From Polynucleobacter sp. AP-Nino-20-G2 (lineage in GTDB: Bacteria > Pseudomonadota > Gammaproteobacteria > Burkholderiales > Burkholderiaceae), in NCBI RefSeq assembly GCF_018688235.1, contig NZ_CP061313.1:1533130-1597129 (forward strand): a DNA stretch of 64,000 nt, given 5' to 3'. Positions 34,771 to 42,752 of the stretch are shown here, piece after piece. Position 1 is the first letter of the stretch. Each line of letters opens with the position of its first letter. The notes under the pieces are model-generated. The model worked only from the letters and a program-made list of their open reading frames with translations. It was not told the DNA's origin and made no database searches. The position numbers and the translations under genes are program-made.

Positions 34771-35922
34771 TTATGCCAAACAGGTACGAAAGCCGCAAAA
34801 AAAGTCACTGCGGGAAGGTAGGTAAAAATTACGAAATTGGGGTCGACGCAGATAGTCGGGGGTATATACACTCCAGCCCTTCAAAACCCGATGCCTGCTA
34901 TCAAACCATGGGGCCGAATAATCTTGATAAGGATCGGAGCTAAAGCCCTCAAAAGGCTTAAAAGTACTGCTAGTCCACTCCCATAAGCTGGAGGGTTGCC
35001 ATGGCTCATGTGCTGATGTCATTAAAAGGCTAAGCTCATTTTCAGTGGGGAGTCGAACACCCTTCCATAAACAATACTGCTCAGCATTATGGGCAGAGAT
35101 ATGTCTTACTGGAGCATTAAGATCCAACTCTCGCCACTGATCAAAAAAACGCTCAAACCAAGTATCGCCCTCTTTTTTCCAATACGTAGGTTGATGCTCT
35201 ACATAGCTTATTCCTGCATCATTTAGAGATCTTAAAAACTCTACATATTCACCGCTGCTAACTGCATGGCTTGAAATTGAAAAATTGGGGACTAATACTT
35301 CATGCTGCCATTTTTCATTATCAAAAATAAAGCCTGTATTTGGTGTGGACCCAAGCTTAAATTGAGACTGAGGAATATGGATATATCTTGGCTCTAAGTC
35401 TTTCTGTTGGTCTTGTATAGAACCCAGACTTTGTTCTAGCGGCCAGACGTAACCTAAAGATTGCCACATATAAGCAAATGCTTCATTGTGCATATCCTCA
35501 TGATAGAGGGCCAATTGAATAAAGTAAGCCTGCTCAGGGCTCAAGGTTCCAGATCTGAGAATGGCAAATGTACGCTCCATCACATTCGAAAAGTAATTCA
35601 TCAAGATATCGATAGAAGGTATTTGTACCTGCCAGCGATCATCATGAATCATTTCAGAAGAATTAAATAAAGCATCTGCACGAGCCAAAAAGGAGGGATT
35701 AGATGCCGCTCCTTTACGATGAACCCAAAATTCGTGAAACCAAATCAGATGGCCAAACTCCCAATGCGGAGGGTTTAATCCGGGCAATAAGGCGACTGTT
35801 TCCTGGCCGTGATCAAGCTTACTAATGATAGTTTGTGTCACGTGAGTCGAGCGCTCTAAATCTTTTAGAAGCTTATTGGGTAATGGCCAAGGCTCGTAGC
35901 GCAGATAGTCAAACTGTGTCAT
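34771..35922 (-). CDS. senA: Selenoneine/ergothioneine-type non-haem iron synthase (SenA/EgtB family)
   Basis: 383 residues with the EgtB layout: an N-terminal DinB domain whose iron site is LYHEDMHNEAFAY (H141, H145, E147) plus HWEFGHLIWFHEF, then a C-terminal formylglycine-generating-enzyme-like domain (PNFSISSHAVSSGEYVEFL, YCLWKGVRLPTENE and FRTCLA). EgtB/SenA enzymes couple hercynine to a sulfur or selenium donor with O2. Clustering with senB and selD, and absence of egtA, egtC and egtE, favours SenA. It is the first gene of a seven-gene minus-strand operon. Confidence 0.87.
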   Translation of the reverse strand: MTQFDYLRYEPWPLPNKLLKDLERSTHVTQTIISKLDHGQETVALLPGLNPPHWEFGHLIWFHEFWVHRKGAASNPSFLARADALFNSSEMIHDDRWQVQIPSIDILMNYFSNVMERTFAILRSGTLSPEQAYFIQLALYHEDMHNEAFAYMWQSLGYVWPLEQSLGSIQDQQKDLEPRYIHIPQSQFKLGSTPNTGFIFDNEKWQHEVLVPNFSISSHAVSSGEYVEFLRSLNDAGISYVEHQPTYWKKEGDTWFERFFDQWRELDLNAPVRHISAHNAEQYCLWKGVRLPTENELSLLMTSAHEPWQPSSLWEWTSSTFKPFEGFSSDPYQDYSAPWFDSRHRVLKGWSVYTPDYLRRPQFRNFYLPSRSDFFCGFRTCLA

Positions 35923-36367
35923 TTAGATTTAGAAAATGAAGGTCATCAATATCGCTGTACTACTTAGGCAAGATCTCAAGTAATTCTTCAAAGGTTTTAT
36001 ACCCCATGATGGGCATGAAACTTCGCAGTGAAAAATTCTTCTCACTAATGAGCGTTGACCCCTGCATTTATCAGAAACAATATTGCTTAATTGACTAAGA
36101 TCATCTAAATCTCGCATCTGACTTGGTGAGTTTCGGGGAAGCATTGTTTCTGGCTTTTGATTTAGTAATATTAGTATTGGGCGTGATACGGTTGTTAATT
36201 AAATGAATGAACTTATATAAATAGATTTTATGCTCATTCTTACTTACCTTTTACAGTCTCAATTGATGCCTTAACTGTCGGAAAGACTAAAAACAAGGTA
36301 TTTAGGCCTCTATTGAGGATAGGGGCGCTGATTCTGCACATTCTCATATCAACACCTAAAATATCTA
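35923..36367. other. Intergenic region between senA and yceI-like gene, with possible gene remnant
   Basis: No complete gene is seen. On the minus strand, 36144-36060 reads MLPRNSPSQMRDLDDLSQL then a change of frame near 36060 continues as SEKNFSLRSFMPIMGYKTF then EELLEILPK and a stop near 35958. Joined, this loosely resembles a C-terminal LOTUS/OST-HTH domain, so it may be a decayed gene end. The sen operon promoter should also lie here, but I could not identify it. Confidence 0.3.
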
Positions 36368-36934
36368 ATGAACTTTTTTTATATATGTGCCCTACTGCTG
36401 ACCTTGATGGCTTCCTCGGTACAAGCAGCAGAAATTTATATTACCGACCCTGAGCACACCTTTGTTAGCTTTAGCTACAAACATTTAGCTTACTCGATTC
36501 AAACTAGTCGTTTTGATAAGGTGAATGGAACTATTACACTCAATGATCAAATGGATGGGGGCACTATAGATATTGGCATTGAGACTGGCTCAATTAGCAC
36601 AGGCTCCGATACTTTTAATAAGTTACTTAGAAGCGAAGATTACTTTAATTCTGAAAAATTTCCTGTAGCCAAATTCACCTCTGATAAGGTTACATTCAAT
36701 AATCAGGCTATTACATCGCTCACTGGCGAGCTGACCATTAAAGGCATTACCAAGCCTATTAATATTGAAGTAAGTAACTTTGCTTGCAGTCGTAACTTGA
36801 TTACTTTGAAATATATGTGTGGCGCCAACGCAAGCGCGAAGTTAATTCGCTCAGAGTTTAATCTAGGAAAATATGTGCCATTTGTTGGCGATGAAATAAG
36901 CTTAAATATAGTGATTGAAGCGTCAAGAGAATAG
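36368..36934 (+). CDS. YceI-family exported protein
   Basis: 188 residues with a signal peptide ending near SVQAAE. ITDPEHTFVSFSYKHLAYSIQTSRFDKVNGTI, SEDYFNSEKFPVAKFTSDKV and LTIKGITKPINIEV are the YceI lipocalin-like barrel strands. Family members bind isoprenoid chains in the periplasm. It is monocistronic and a poor palindromic element (AAAGCC / GGCTTT, 37019-37051) follows it. Confidence 0.9.
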   Translation: MNFFYICALLLTLMASSVQAAEIYITDPEHTFVSFSYKHLAYSIQTSRFDKVNGTITLNDQMDGGTIDIGIETGSISTGSDTFNKLLRSEDYFNSEKFPVAKFTSDKVTFNNQAITSLTGELTIKGITKPINIEVSNFACSRNLITLKYMCGANASAKLIRSEFNLGKYVPFVGDEISLNIVIEASRE

Positions 36935-37120
36935 CCTTAATTACACTGGTCGCCAATAGAGTCTGCAAGCAATAAGGCTTCATTTGAGCGCCAAACCCAA
37001 CAGAGCCATATAAAAATATAAAGCCCTCACCATTTCTGATGAAGGCTTTAATCAACCTACTAGGACCTGAGCTTAGGCTGAATTTCTCGTACCGTTTAAA
37101 CCCATTCAGAAAATATCAGC

Positions 37121-37723
37121 TTAAAAATGGTTTTCAATCAACATTTCTGACTTAGGAATAAATCCAGGTTTAGGCCATGCTGGTTTAATACCCTTACCAA
37201 CGACTAACATTGCAGCAATGGCATAGTCTTTAGGTAAATGAATTAATTCAGCAACCTTATCAAAATCAAAGCCAACCATTGGGCATGAGTCATAACCCAT
37301 TGCTTTGGCTGCGAGCATCATCGTTTGTAGCATGATGCCAGCCGAACGCATTGCTTCATCTCTTTGTAATTGCTCTTTTCCAGCATAAAAAGGATGAATC
37401 CAAGGAACTAAGATATCTTGAGCTTCTTTGGGTGCATTTACCCAATATCGGGCAGGATCCTTGTCCCAAGCCTTGATATCCACAGTTACTACAAATAATA
37501 GAGATCCATCAGTAACTTGAGCCTGATCATGAGCAGCTTCTCGTAATTTTGCCCTTAAAGCCTTGTCTGTAACATTCACCAAACGCCAGTGTTGGATATT
37601 GAATGAGGATGGCGCCTGCATAGCAAGGTCAAGCAACTGCTCTGTCTCTTGCTTAGTAAATTCATGGCTTGGGTCAAAATACTTAACGGCCCTACGTTCG
37701 TGGATTGCATCAAATGTATTCAT
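37121..37723 (-). CDS. Nitroreductase-family FMN oxidoreductase
   Basis: 200 residues. HERRAVKYFDPSHEFTKQE carries the FMN-binding RR pair, MQAPSSFNIQHWRLVNV is the P-S-S loop, and AMGYDSCPMVGFD plus VVGKGIKPAW are conserved. It resembles YfkO/YdgI-like reductases more than the one at 3670-4305. It is expressed toward the YceI gene. Physiological substrate unknown. Confidence 0.88.
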   Translation of the reverse strand: MNTFDAIHERRAVKYFDPSHEFTKQETEQLLDLAMQAPSSFNIQHWRLVNVTDKALRAKLREAAHDQAQVTDGSLLFVVTVDIKAWDKDPARYWVNAPKEAQDILVPWIHPFYAGKEQLQRDEAMRSAGIMLQTMMLAAKAMGYDSCPMVGFDFDKVAELIHLPKDYAIAAMLVVGKGIKPAWPKPGFIPKSEMLIENHF

Positions 37724-37774
37724 TAACTTCCTCAGTGAGATTCAAGCTCTGATAATACGGCAATATTCAAAAGA

Positions 37775-37808
37775 CAAAACCCTCACCGTTGCTGATGAGG
37801 GTTTGCTT
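37775..37808 (-). terminator. Terminator of the complete tRNA-Ile gene
   Basis: AACCCTCA / TGAGGGTT (37778-37803) with a 10-base loop, read on the minus strand directly after the tRNA CCA end and followed by TTTGTCTTTTG. It differs from the terminators of the two displaced tRNA halves. Confidence 0.75.
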
Positions 37809-37811
37809 TTC

Positions 37812-38111
37812 TGGTGGGCCCACCAGGACTTGAACCTGGGACCAAAGGATTCCGGTTTGTGTAGCTTTCACTACTCCCTGGACTATGCCTTCATCATATT
37901 CAAACTTAACATCTGAACTTAGATGGGTGCCGTCTAGTCTCTACACCTTCAACAGCACTTTCACGCTGAAGCTTGGCTCGGCGTTAGCTTGTGCAGCTTT
38001 TGGCTGCATTTAGCTTTCTCCGAATTTGACACCATCCCTTATGCAGTTTCCACGCATAAGGCACAACTTTCGCTATAAGTCCTCTGCTCTAACCAACTGA
38101 GCTATGGGCCC
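37812..38111 (-). tRNA. tRNA-Ile interrupted by a group I intron
   Basis: The two exons (38111-38075 and 37851-37812) join to a 77-nt tRNA: acceptor GGGCCCA / TGGGCCC, D arm GCTC / GAGC, anticodon stem GAGGA / TCCTT, T arm CCAGG-TTCAAGT-CCTGG, encoded CCA. Overall it matches the minor isoleucine tRNA (normally anticodon CAU, lysidine-modified). The spliced loop reads CUUAUAA, that is, anticodon UAU rather than CAU, if my exon boundaries are right. The intron interrupts the anticodon loop, as in the Azoarcus tRNA-Ile. Confidence 0.88.
37852..38074 (-). ncRNA. Group I self-splicing intron (IC3-like) in tRNA-Ile
   Basis: 223 nt, no open reading frame. Segments are near-identical to the Azoarcus tRNA-Ile intron as I remember it: GGGAUGGUGUCAAAUUCGG after P2, AACGCCGAGCCAAGC, GUAGAGACUAGACGGCACCC, GAAGGCAUAGUCCAGGGAG (P7/P3 core), and ACACAAACCGG ending at the terminal guanosine. 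P2 is GCCUUAUGC / GCAUAAGG, capped by a GAAA-containing loop. Ribozyme class and splice sites are inferred from this similarity. The 5' segment before P2 is longer than in Azoarcus. Confidence 0.88.
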
Positions 38112-38305
38112 TAAAACTTTACGTTTACTACACACCTTGCTGCTGGTGTTTTTTACTACAAAACCACATAAAAACCACATTTACTACACACCATGAAAAA
38201 TGCCCTGGTGTGTAAGCGGTGTGTAAGCAATTTTGACCACCTAATTCACCACTAAGCTCTTGAATCTATTGAGGTCTTTGTTACAAGACCCCTAGGGCTT
38301 CTTTC
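38112..38305. other. Gene-free segment with clustered TGTGTA arm-like repeats
   Basis: Upstream of the tRNA-Ile 5' end, without any gene. CTACACACC occurs at 38138 and again near 38190, and GGTGTGTAAGCGGTGTGTAAGC near 38209-38231 is a tandem direct repeat. Several TTTACTACA-type units lie between. Such clustered short repeats are the arm-binding sites typically found next to tyrosine integrase genes at tRNA-borne islands, but the integrase itself is absent. Confidence 0.5.
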
Positions 38306-38543
38306 TTATGAGAGCAGAAGCCCATAATAGAGCCATATAAACAGGGGCTCTGCGGGTGGTCAGTGTCGATGTGTAAGTAAATGTGTGAGCAAATTCACGC
38401 ATTTACTAGAAGAGCTCTCGGACTCTTTGGTCTTCAAAACCACAGGAATTTTGGAACAACCATCTAGCACCTCGTTGCTCCAAAGTACTTTCTAGAGGAA
38501 TAAGCGTTACTTTGAGTAACGCTTATGTAGCGAGGGGCAACTA
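38306..38543. repeat. Att-like long repeat, copy 2 (subtype 1)
   Basis: Starts TTATGAGAGCAGAAGCCCA like copy 1, shares CATATAAACAGGGG, GCGGGTGG and the GTAAGTAAATGTG region, then the hairpin arms GGAACAAC / GTTGCTCC and the palindrome at 38503-38523 (arms AGCGTTACT / AGTAACGCT, centre TTG). Unlike copies 1 and 3, no tRNA half is attached at its left end. The tail TAGCGAGGGGCA is shared with copy 3. Confidence 0.85.
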
Positions 38544-38567
38544 CCGACCCACAGCAGCCACACATTT

Positions 38568-38595
38568 ATAAAAAACCCGCCGAAGCGGGCTTTAT
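38568..38595 (-). terminator. Terminator of the autotransporter-like gene
   Basis: CCCGC / GCGGG with a CGAA-type loop. On the minus strand it is followed by TTTTTTAT, about 40 bp past the stop. Confidence 0.8.
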
Positions 38596-38616
38596 TAAAG
38601 ACTATTAATCAAGTGC

Positions 38617-40035
38617 TTACAGACCAACTGTGTACGTAGCCATCACAGTAGTTGTAGAAACAGCCTGATACGGCTCTTGACGATAAATGCCGGTCACACC
38701 TAAGCGTTGATTCTTTGCCACATCGTAAGTAGCCCCAACCATTGCTGTTGGGCGAGTCTTAACGGGGTTAGCGTTAAAGTTCACCGGGCTTAACCCAGCA
38801 ACACCAGTTGCAGATACAGCACCATTAGCGGTATTGGTATCAGTCTCTACCCCAGCACTGGCAAAAAGATTGGTTTGAGGGATACCTCTATAGCTAGCCC
38901 CTACGCCTGCTAAAGCAGTAGTGGCATTGGTATTGAGTGCTGAGTAAGTCAACGGCGCTGTGACTGTTGCAGAAGTACCTTCTGTATAGCCACCCATATT
39001 GTTTTGGGTATAGCGAACACCGGCATATGGAGAAACAATCACGCTCTGTGCAACCCCAAATCCATACTTAACTACCGCTTGAGCGCCTTGGCTATTTAAC
39101 TGGGATGAGCCTGAACCAGCTTCGGATGTCCCAACCACTTGGCGGTTAATCGTAGTGTTCTTTTGACCATAGGCCAAGGAGACCTTTACCTCAGCGCCAG
39201 CACCATCTAAACGTTCATTCCAAGCACCAAACAGGCCAATGAGTGGCGTGTTATTTCCGAGGTTTACGGTAGAGCCTGCATTATTGACTGAGAGGTTCTG
39301 GTCTACATACGCGCCTACACGATAATTAATGTGTGGGCGATAAGCAGCAATGAGAAGACCGCTGGTGTTATTCAAGCCGTTAGCCGCTGAGACTGCCGTA
39401 TTTCGACCACCAGCAGATACGCAAACATTATTCTTATCAAATAAGGCGCAATCGTAGGCAAAGCTGTTAGCTAGAACTGAGTTCTGCAGTGTGTAGATAT
39501 TTTGCAAAGATGATGCAGTGTTGACAAGGGAAGTTTGGGTGTCCGCAGCAGAGGGACCCTCAACAAGGTAAGTCACCGATAAATTCTCCCAGCTTGGTTC
39601 TCCACCACCGGGGATGGTGCCAATATAAAAGAAAATGTTTGGGTTTGCCGTAGTGGTAGTAAGACGAATACTAAAGTTTGTAGAAGTATTTAAAGCGCTT
39701 CCAGTCAATGAGGTGGTTGCACTATCCCCCAACTTAATAGACATTGTGTTTGAGAGGCTATAACTAAAATTGTAAGCACCTGAGACGGCGTAGGTTCCAG
39801 CTGAACCCGTAATGGACTGACTAAGCGAACCAGTCCCCGTATTCTGATAAGCATAAAATACACCACTCGAAGCATAGGCTGACAGTAAATTAGTTATTGT
39901 CCAGCCAGATGTGCTATCCCCAGTAAAGGTTGGATTAACTAGCAAATTAGCTTGAGAATAGGCATTCGTCACTAATAAGCTGCCAGAAATTAAAGTCAGA
40001 AAGAAAGCAATTTTGATTTTTTTTAAGAGGCACAT
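38617..40035 (-). CDS. Autotransporter-type outer-membrane protein
   Basis: 472 residues. Signal peptide MCLLKKIKIAFFLTLISGSL ending near YSQANLL. The first about 150 residues resemble a carbohydrate-binding-like beta-sandwich (NLLVNPTFTGDSTSGWTI, YLVEGPSAADTQ). Residues about 165-205 form a polar helix with one cysteine pair (YDCALFDKNNVCVS). The last about 270 residues are a barrel domain of alternating strands (INYRVGAYVDQNL, LFGAWNERLDG, IVSPYAGVRYTQNN, AMVGATYDV) ending YTVGL. It is probably a surface-displayed adhesin. It lies alone between repeat copies 2 and 3. Confidence 0.75.
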   Translation of the reverse strand: MCLLKKIKIAFFLTLISGSLLVTNAYSQANLLVNPTFTGDSTSGWTITNLLSAYASSGVFYAYQNTGTGSLSQSITGSAGTYAVSGAYNFSYSLSNTMSIKLGDSATTSLTGSALNTSTNFSIRLTTTTANPNIFFYIGTIPGGGEPSWENLSVTYLVEGPSAADTQTSLVNTASSLQNIYTLQNSVLANSFAYDCALFDKNNVCVSAGGRNTAVSAANGLNNTSGLLIAAYRPHINYRVGAYVDQNLSVNNAGSTVNLGNNTPLIGLFGAWNERLDGAGAEVKVSLAYGQKNTTINRQVVGTSEAGSGSSQLNSQGAQAVVKYGFGVAQSVIVSPYAGVRYTQNNMGGYTEGTSATVTAPLTYSALNTNATTALAGVGASYRGIPQTNLFASAGVETDTNTANGAVSATGVAGLSPVNFNANPVKTRPTAMVGATYDVAKNQRLGVTGIYRQEPYQAVSTTTVMATYTVGL

Positions 40036-40539
40036 GGCTACGTGAGGATAAGTGTTGGCTGTAGAGCTAATATTTTAAAAAACCGATTATGCCTCCAATC
40101 TATGACTAACCTACTAGATTGCGCTTAATAATTTGTTGAGACAAGAGTCTGCGACAATAAAACCCCATTCACCAACCCCGCCCCAATACCCCTTACTTAG
40201 ACTTACAAAATAAAAATCGGGTTATGTTCGCTTTGTTTGGAGCTTCTGTCCAAATCTTTCCAAGTAAAACTAAAGATTTAGACAAGATTGAAGTTACTTG
40301 CGTTGAAATGGAAGCGCTTACACAGTGCAAGTCACCCTCCTAACAATTTACGACATACGTAATGTCGCTTACTGGCCGAAAGCAGCCCTTGAGCACTTGC
40401 AAACCAAGGGCAACAAATAGTTCATTGCTCCAAGCTAGAGCCATATATCTATTGGGGTCTAGCGGTGATATTTGCTACACACCGACTACACATTAAAGAA
40501 AAACGACTTAGGAATTTCTCCCTAAGTCGCTAATTTCAT
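40036..40539. other. Gene-poor interval before repeat copy 3
   Basis: No convincing gene. One 39-codon frame (40224-40343, MFALFGASVQIFPSKTKDLD at the N-terminus) lacks a ribosome site. Other landmarks are TACGACATACGTAATGTCG (an imperfect palindrome near 40349) and CTACACACC...GACTACACA at 40474-40490, which echo the arm-like repeats upstream of the tRNA-Ile. This looks like decayed mobile-element DNA. Confidence 0.4.
40504..40529 (-). terminator. Terminator of the displaced tRNA-Ile 3' half (copy 2)
   Basis: CGACTTAGG / CCTAAGTCG, read on the minus strand into TTTTTC. The stem and surrounding sequence are near-identical to the hairpin at 27494-27521. Confidence 0.7.
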
Positions 40540-40584
40540 TGGTAGGCCCACCAGGACTTGAACCTGGGACCAAAGGATTATGAG
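40540..40584 (-). pseudogene. Displaced 3' half of tRNA-Ile (copy 2)
   Basis: Identical to the fragment at 27531-27575 except for one change in the acceptor strand (TGGGCCTACCA instead of TGGGCCCACCA), which would mismatch the stem. It begins at CTCATAATCC and is joined to repeat copy 3 instead of a tRNA 5' half. Confidence 0.85.
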
Positions 40585-40819
40585 AGCAGATACCCAAAGA
40601 AAACCATTAGGATTTCAAGAGGTTACGTTGTCTGGTTATCGGTGTGTGAGTATTTGTGTGACTAGATTAACTAGATCATAAGGAGTAATGCCTCACTCTT
40701 TGGTTTTCAAAACCAATGAATATTTGGAGCAACCATTTCACACTTCGTTGCTCCACAGTGCCTTTTGAGAGATTTATAAGCGTTACTTAAAGTAACGCTT
40801 ATATAGCGAGGGGCAGCTA
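40578..40819. repeat. Att-like long repeat, copy 3 (subtype 2)
   Basis: Starts TTATGAGAGCAGATACCCA. ACCATTAGGATTTCAAG and GGTTACGT are shared with copy 4 (55960-56010) but not with copies 1-2. Further right it rejoins the common structure: GGTTTTCAAAACC, hairpin GGAGCAAC / GTTGCTCC and a 27-bp palindrome with 13-bp arms (40776-40802), then TAGCGAGGGGCA. Its right end interrupts the porin gene. Confidence 0.85.
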
Positions 40820-41483
40820 ACGATTCGTAGCTGCCGCCCAAAGAAAAACCACCCGTAATGGTTGCCCCTGATGTTGTTTGTGTTTCGTTTTTATTATTTA
40901 AAGTATAGATACCGCTTGCGGTAAACCCAGCAATTGAATCGGTTTTAAATGACAATGTATTTGCCGTGCGAGCTGTAAAACCAATGTAGCTAGTTCCAGC
41001 GCTTGCACTCGCAATTCCCTGCGCACTTGCGTATATGACGTTACCAGTCAGGTTGTTAAAGTTACCTGGATCCGTTGCTAACCCTGCGTTAAAAATTGGC
41101 GTGTATTGCAAACCAAGTGCCGCTTGTCCAATACCATTCTTTTTTAGACCAACGAATGACTGTCGATTAAATAAGCCATTATTTGCATTGCCACCTAAGT
41201 TTGCATCTTGAGGATAAATTTGAAATTCTGTTGTGAAAAATGCGGATGATCCACCACCCAAGTCTTCAATTCCTTTTAGACCAATACGACTAGAGCTCTC
41301 TGCATTCTGACCAAATTGACTTACTGTTGTCTTTGTTTCTGCGCCTGTTGTGGGGCTGACTACTCTTGAGTTGCCGCCTACATAACCCGCATCAATAATT
41401 CCATACACCGTTACACTTGATTGTGCTTGTACGCCGCTTGCACAAACAGCTGCTAAGCCCGCCGCTGTAATAATCTTTTTCAT
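40707..41483 (-). pseudogene. Gram-negative porin, truncated by the repeat
   Basis: The frame has 258 codons. Residues 1 to about 221 are a typical Burkholderiales porin: signal peptide MKKIITAAGLAAVCASGVQA, SSVTVYGIIDAGYVGG, SRIGLKGIEDLGGGSSAFFTTEFQI, NRQSFVGLKKNGIGQAALGLQYTP. After GGSYES the reading frame enters repeat copy 3 (about 40820) and continues with 37 unrelated residues. Intact porins run about 350-380 residues and end in aromatic F; this one lost roughly the last 130-150 residues, so a stable trimer is unlikely. Confidence 0.82.
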
Positions 41484-41689
41484 TTCCTATTTCCTTTACC
41501 TTTTAACTTTCAATTAATTTTGGTGACCCGAATGCAAAACCTGCAATCGAAGCCAGTCTAGGTAAAGAACTGCATGATGTCTAATGCATTTTAATGACAC
41601 TTAATATAATTAAATGTAATACATTGCTATAGTGAAGTAGATAAATGAATTCACAATTAATTTCTAAACTTTTGGACGAAAATTTGTAG

Positions 41690-41730
41690 CAAAAAAAATG
41701 CCAACAAAGGCTCAAGCTCTGTTGGCATTC
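41690..41730 (-). terminator. Terminator of the benzoate operon
   Basis: ATGCCAACA / TGTTGGCAT (41698-41706 and 41720-41728), read on the minus strand into eight Ts, about 30 bp past the Bug receptor stop. It closes the 13-gene run. Confidence 0.85.
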
Positions 41731-41756
41731 AGAATGAAAATGTGGGTAGCTAGATC

Positions 41757-42752
41757 TTAATCAGCCTTAATTTGATTTACTGAAATAACCTTTCCCCAGC
41801 GTTCAATTTCTTTATTTAGATAAACCCCCAGCTCTTCTGGCGATGATCCTATAGGTTCAGCACCAATACTTTCAAACTTATCCTTAATGGCAAGAGTATT
41901 CATACTGGCTACCAAGGCTACATTCAACTTCTTAATAATAGGCTTTGGAGTATTCGCTGGCACAAAAACTGCAAACCAAGGCGTGACATCATATCCTGGT
42001 AACCCAGACTCAGCAATGGTTGGTATGCCTGGCAAGGCCTTAGAGCGCTTGATTGTCGTTAAACCGATTGGCCTTAGCTTTCCAGAAAGAATATGAGGCT
42101 TTGCAGAAGTGATGCTGTCAAACATGTAATTCACTTGACCGCCAAGTAAGTCAGTCACTGCTGGGCCGCTACCCTTATAAGGAATATGTTGCATATCTAT
42201 TTTCGCTAACGACGTAAATACCTCTCCAGCCAAATGAATAGAAGTGCCGTTACCTGCTGACGCATAGGTAATCCTTCCAGGCTGCGCCTTTGCATTTGCT
42301 ATCACATCCGCAACTGTTTTTACGTTAGGCTGGGTAGCATTAGTAACCAATACATTAGGCACAATAGCAATGAGACTAACGGGCGCAAAATCCTTTATCG
42401 GGTCATAGCTTAATTTTGGATATAAAAACTTATTGGTAGCCATGCCAATTGAAGTAATCATCATTGTGTAACCATCAGCTTCAGAACGAGCTACTAATTC
42501 CGCTCCAATATTCCCGCCTGCACCGGGCTTATTTTCGACAAAGATTGTCTGACCCAAAGATTTGGAGGAGCTATCTGCAAGTGCGCGTGCAATCACATCC
42601 ATTGCCCCGCCGGGCGGAAAAGGAACAATCCATTTAATTGGCTTAGTGGGCCATTCCTGTGCATTAGCCATACTGAAGTACAGGAATATTGCAGCAATTC
42701 CAATGCCCTTTCCTATCCAGGATGGCTTCCGTTTATTTCCCATCATGCCCAC
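41757..42752 (-). CDS. Bug/TctC-family periplasmic receptor (benzoate cluster)
   Basis: 331 residues. A basic N-terminus precedes a signal peptide ending near SMANAQE. WPTKPIKWIVPFPPGGAMDVIARAL and VENKPGAGGNIGAELV are the two Bug ligand loops. The gene overlaps the end of the AAHS permease gene by 20 bp, so it is co-translated as the last member of the benzoate operon. It may bind an aromatic acid. TctA/TctB partners are not present. Confidence 0.88.
   Translation of the reverse strand: MGMMGNKRKPSWIGKGIGIAAIFLYFSMANAQEWPTKPIKWIVPFPPGGAMDVIARALADSSSKSLGQTIFVENKPGAGGNIGAELVARSEADGYTMMITSIGMATNKFLYPKLSYDPIKDFAPVSLIAIVPNVLVTNATQPNVKTVADVIANAKAQPGRITYASAGNGTSIHLAGEVFTSLAKIDMQHIPYKGSGPAVTDLLGGQVNYMFDSITSAKPHILSGKLRPIGLTTIKRSKALPGIPTIAESGLPGYDVTPWFAVFVPANTPKPIIKKLNVALVASMNTLAIKDKFESIGAEPIGSSPEELGVYLNKEIERWGKVISVNQIKAD

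Noticed and set aside
34771..35922. EgtB for ergothioneine
   Set aside because: The domains cannot distinguish EgtB from SenA by eye. SenB and SelD adjacency and lack of egtA/C/E favour SenA, so the ergothioneine label was not used.
35929..36144. Minus-strand open frame of 71 codons as a normal gene
   Set aside because: Its second half is composed of improbable residues and the coherent continuation is in another frame, so I treat it only as a possible remnant.
37563..37916. Plus-strand open frame of 117 codons across nitroreductase and tRNA-Ile 3' exon
   Set aside because: It reads antisense through a structured tRNA and the nitroreductase start; this is an accidental frame.
27569..40819. 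CRISPR array
   Set aside because: The long repeats are few (four), hundreds of bases in length and widely spaced. No short, regularly spaced repeats or cas genes are present.
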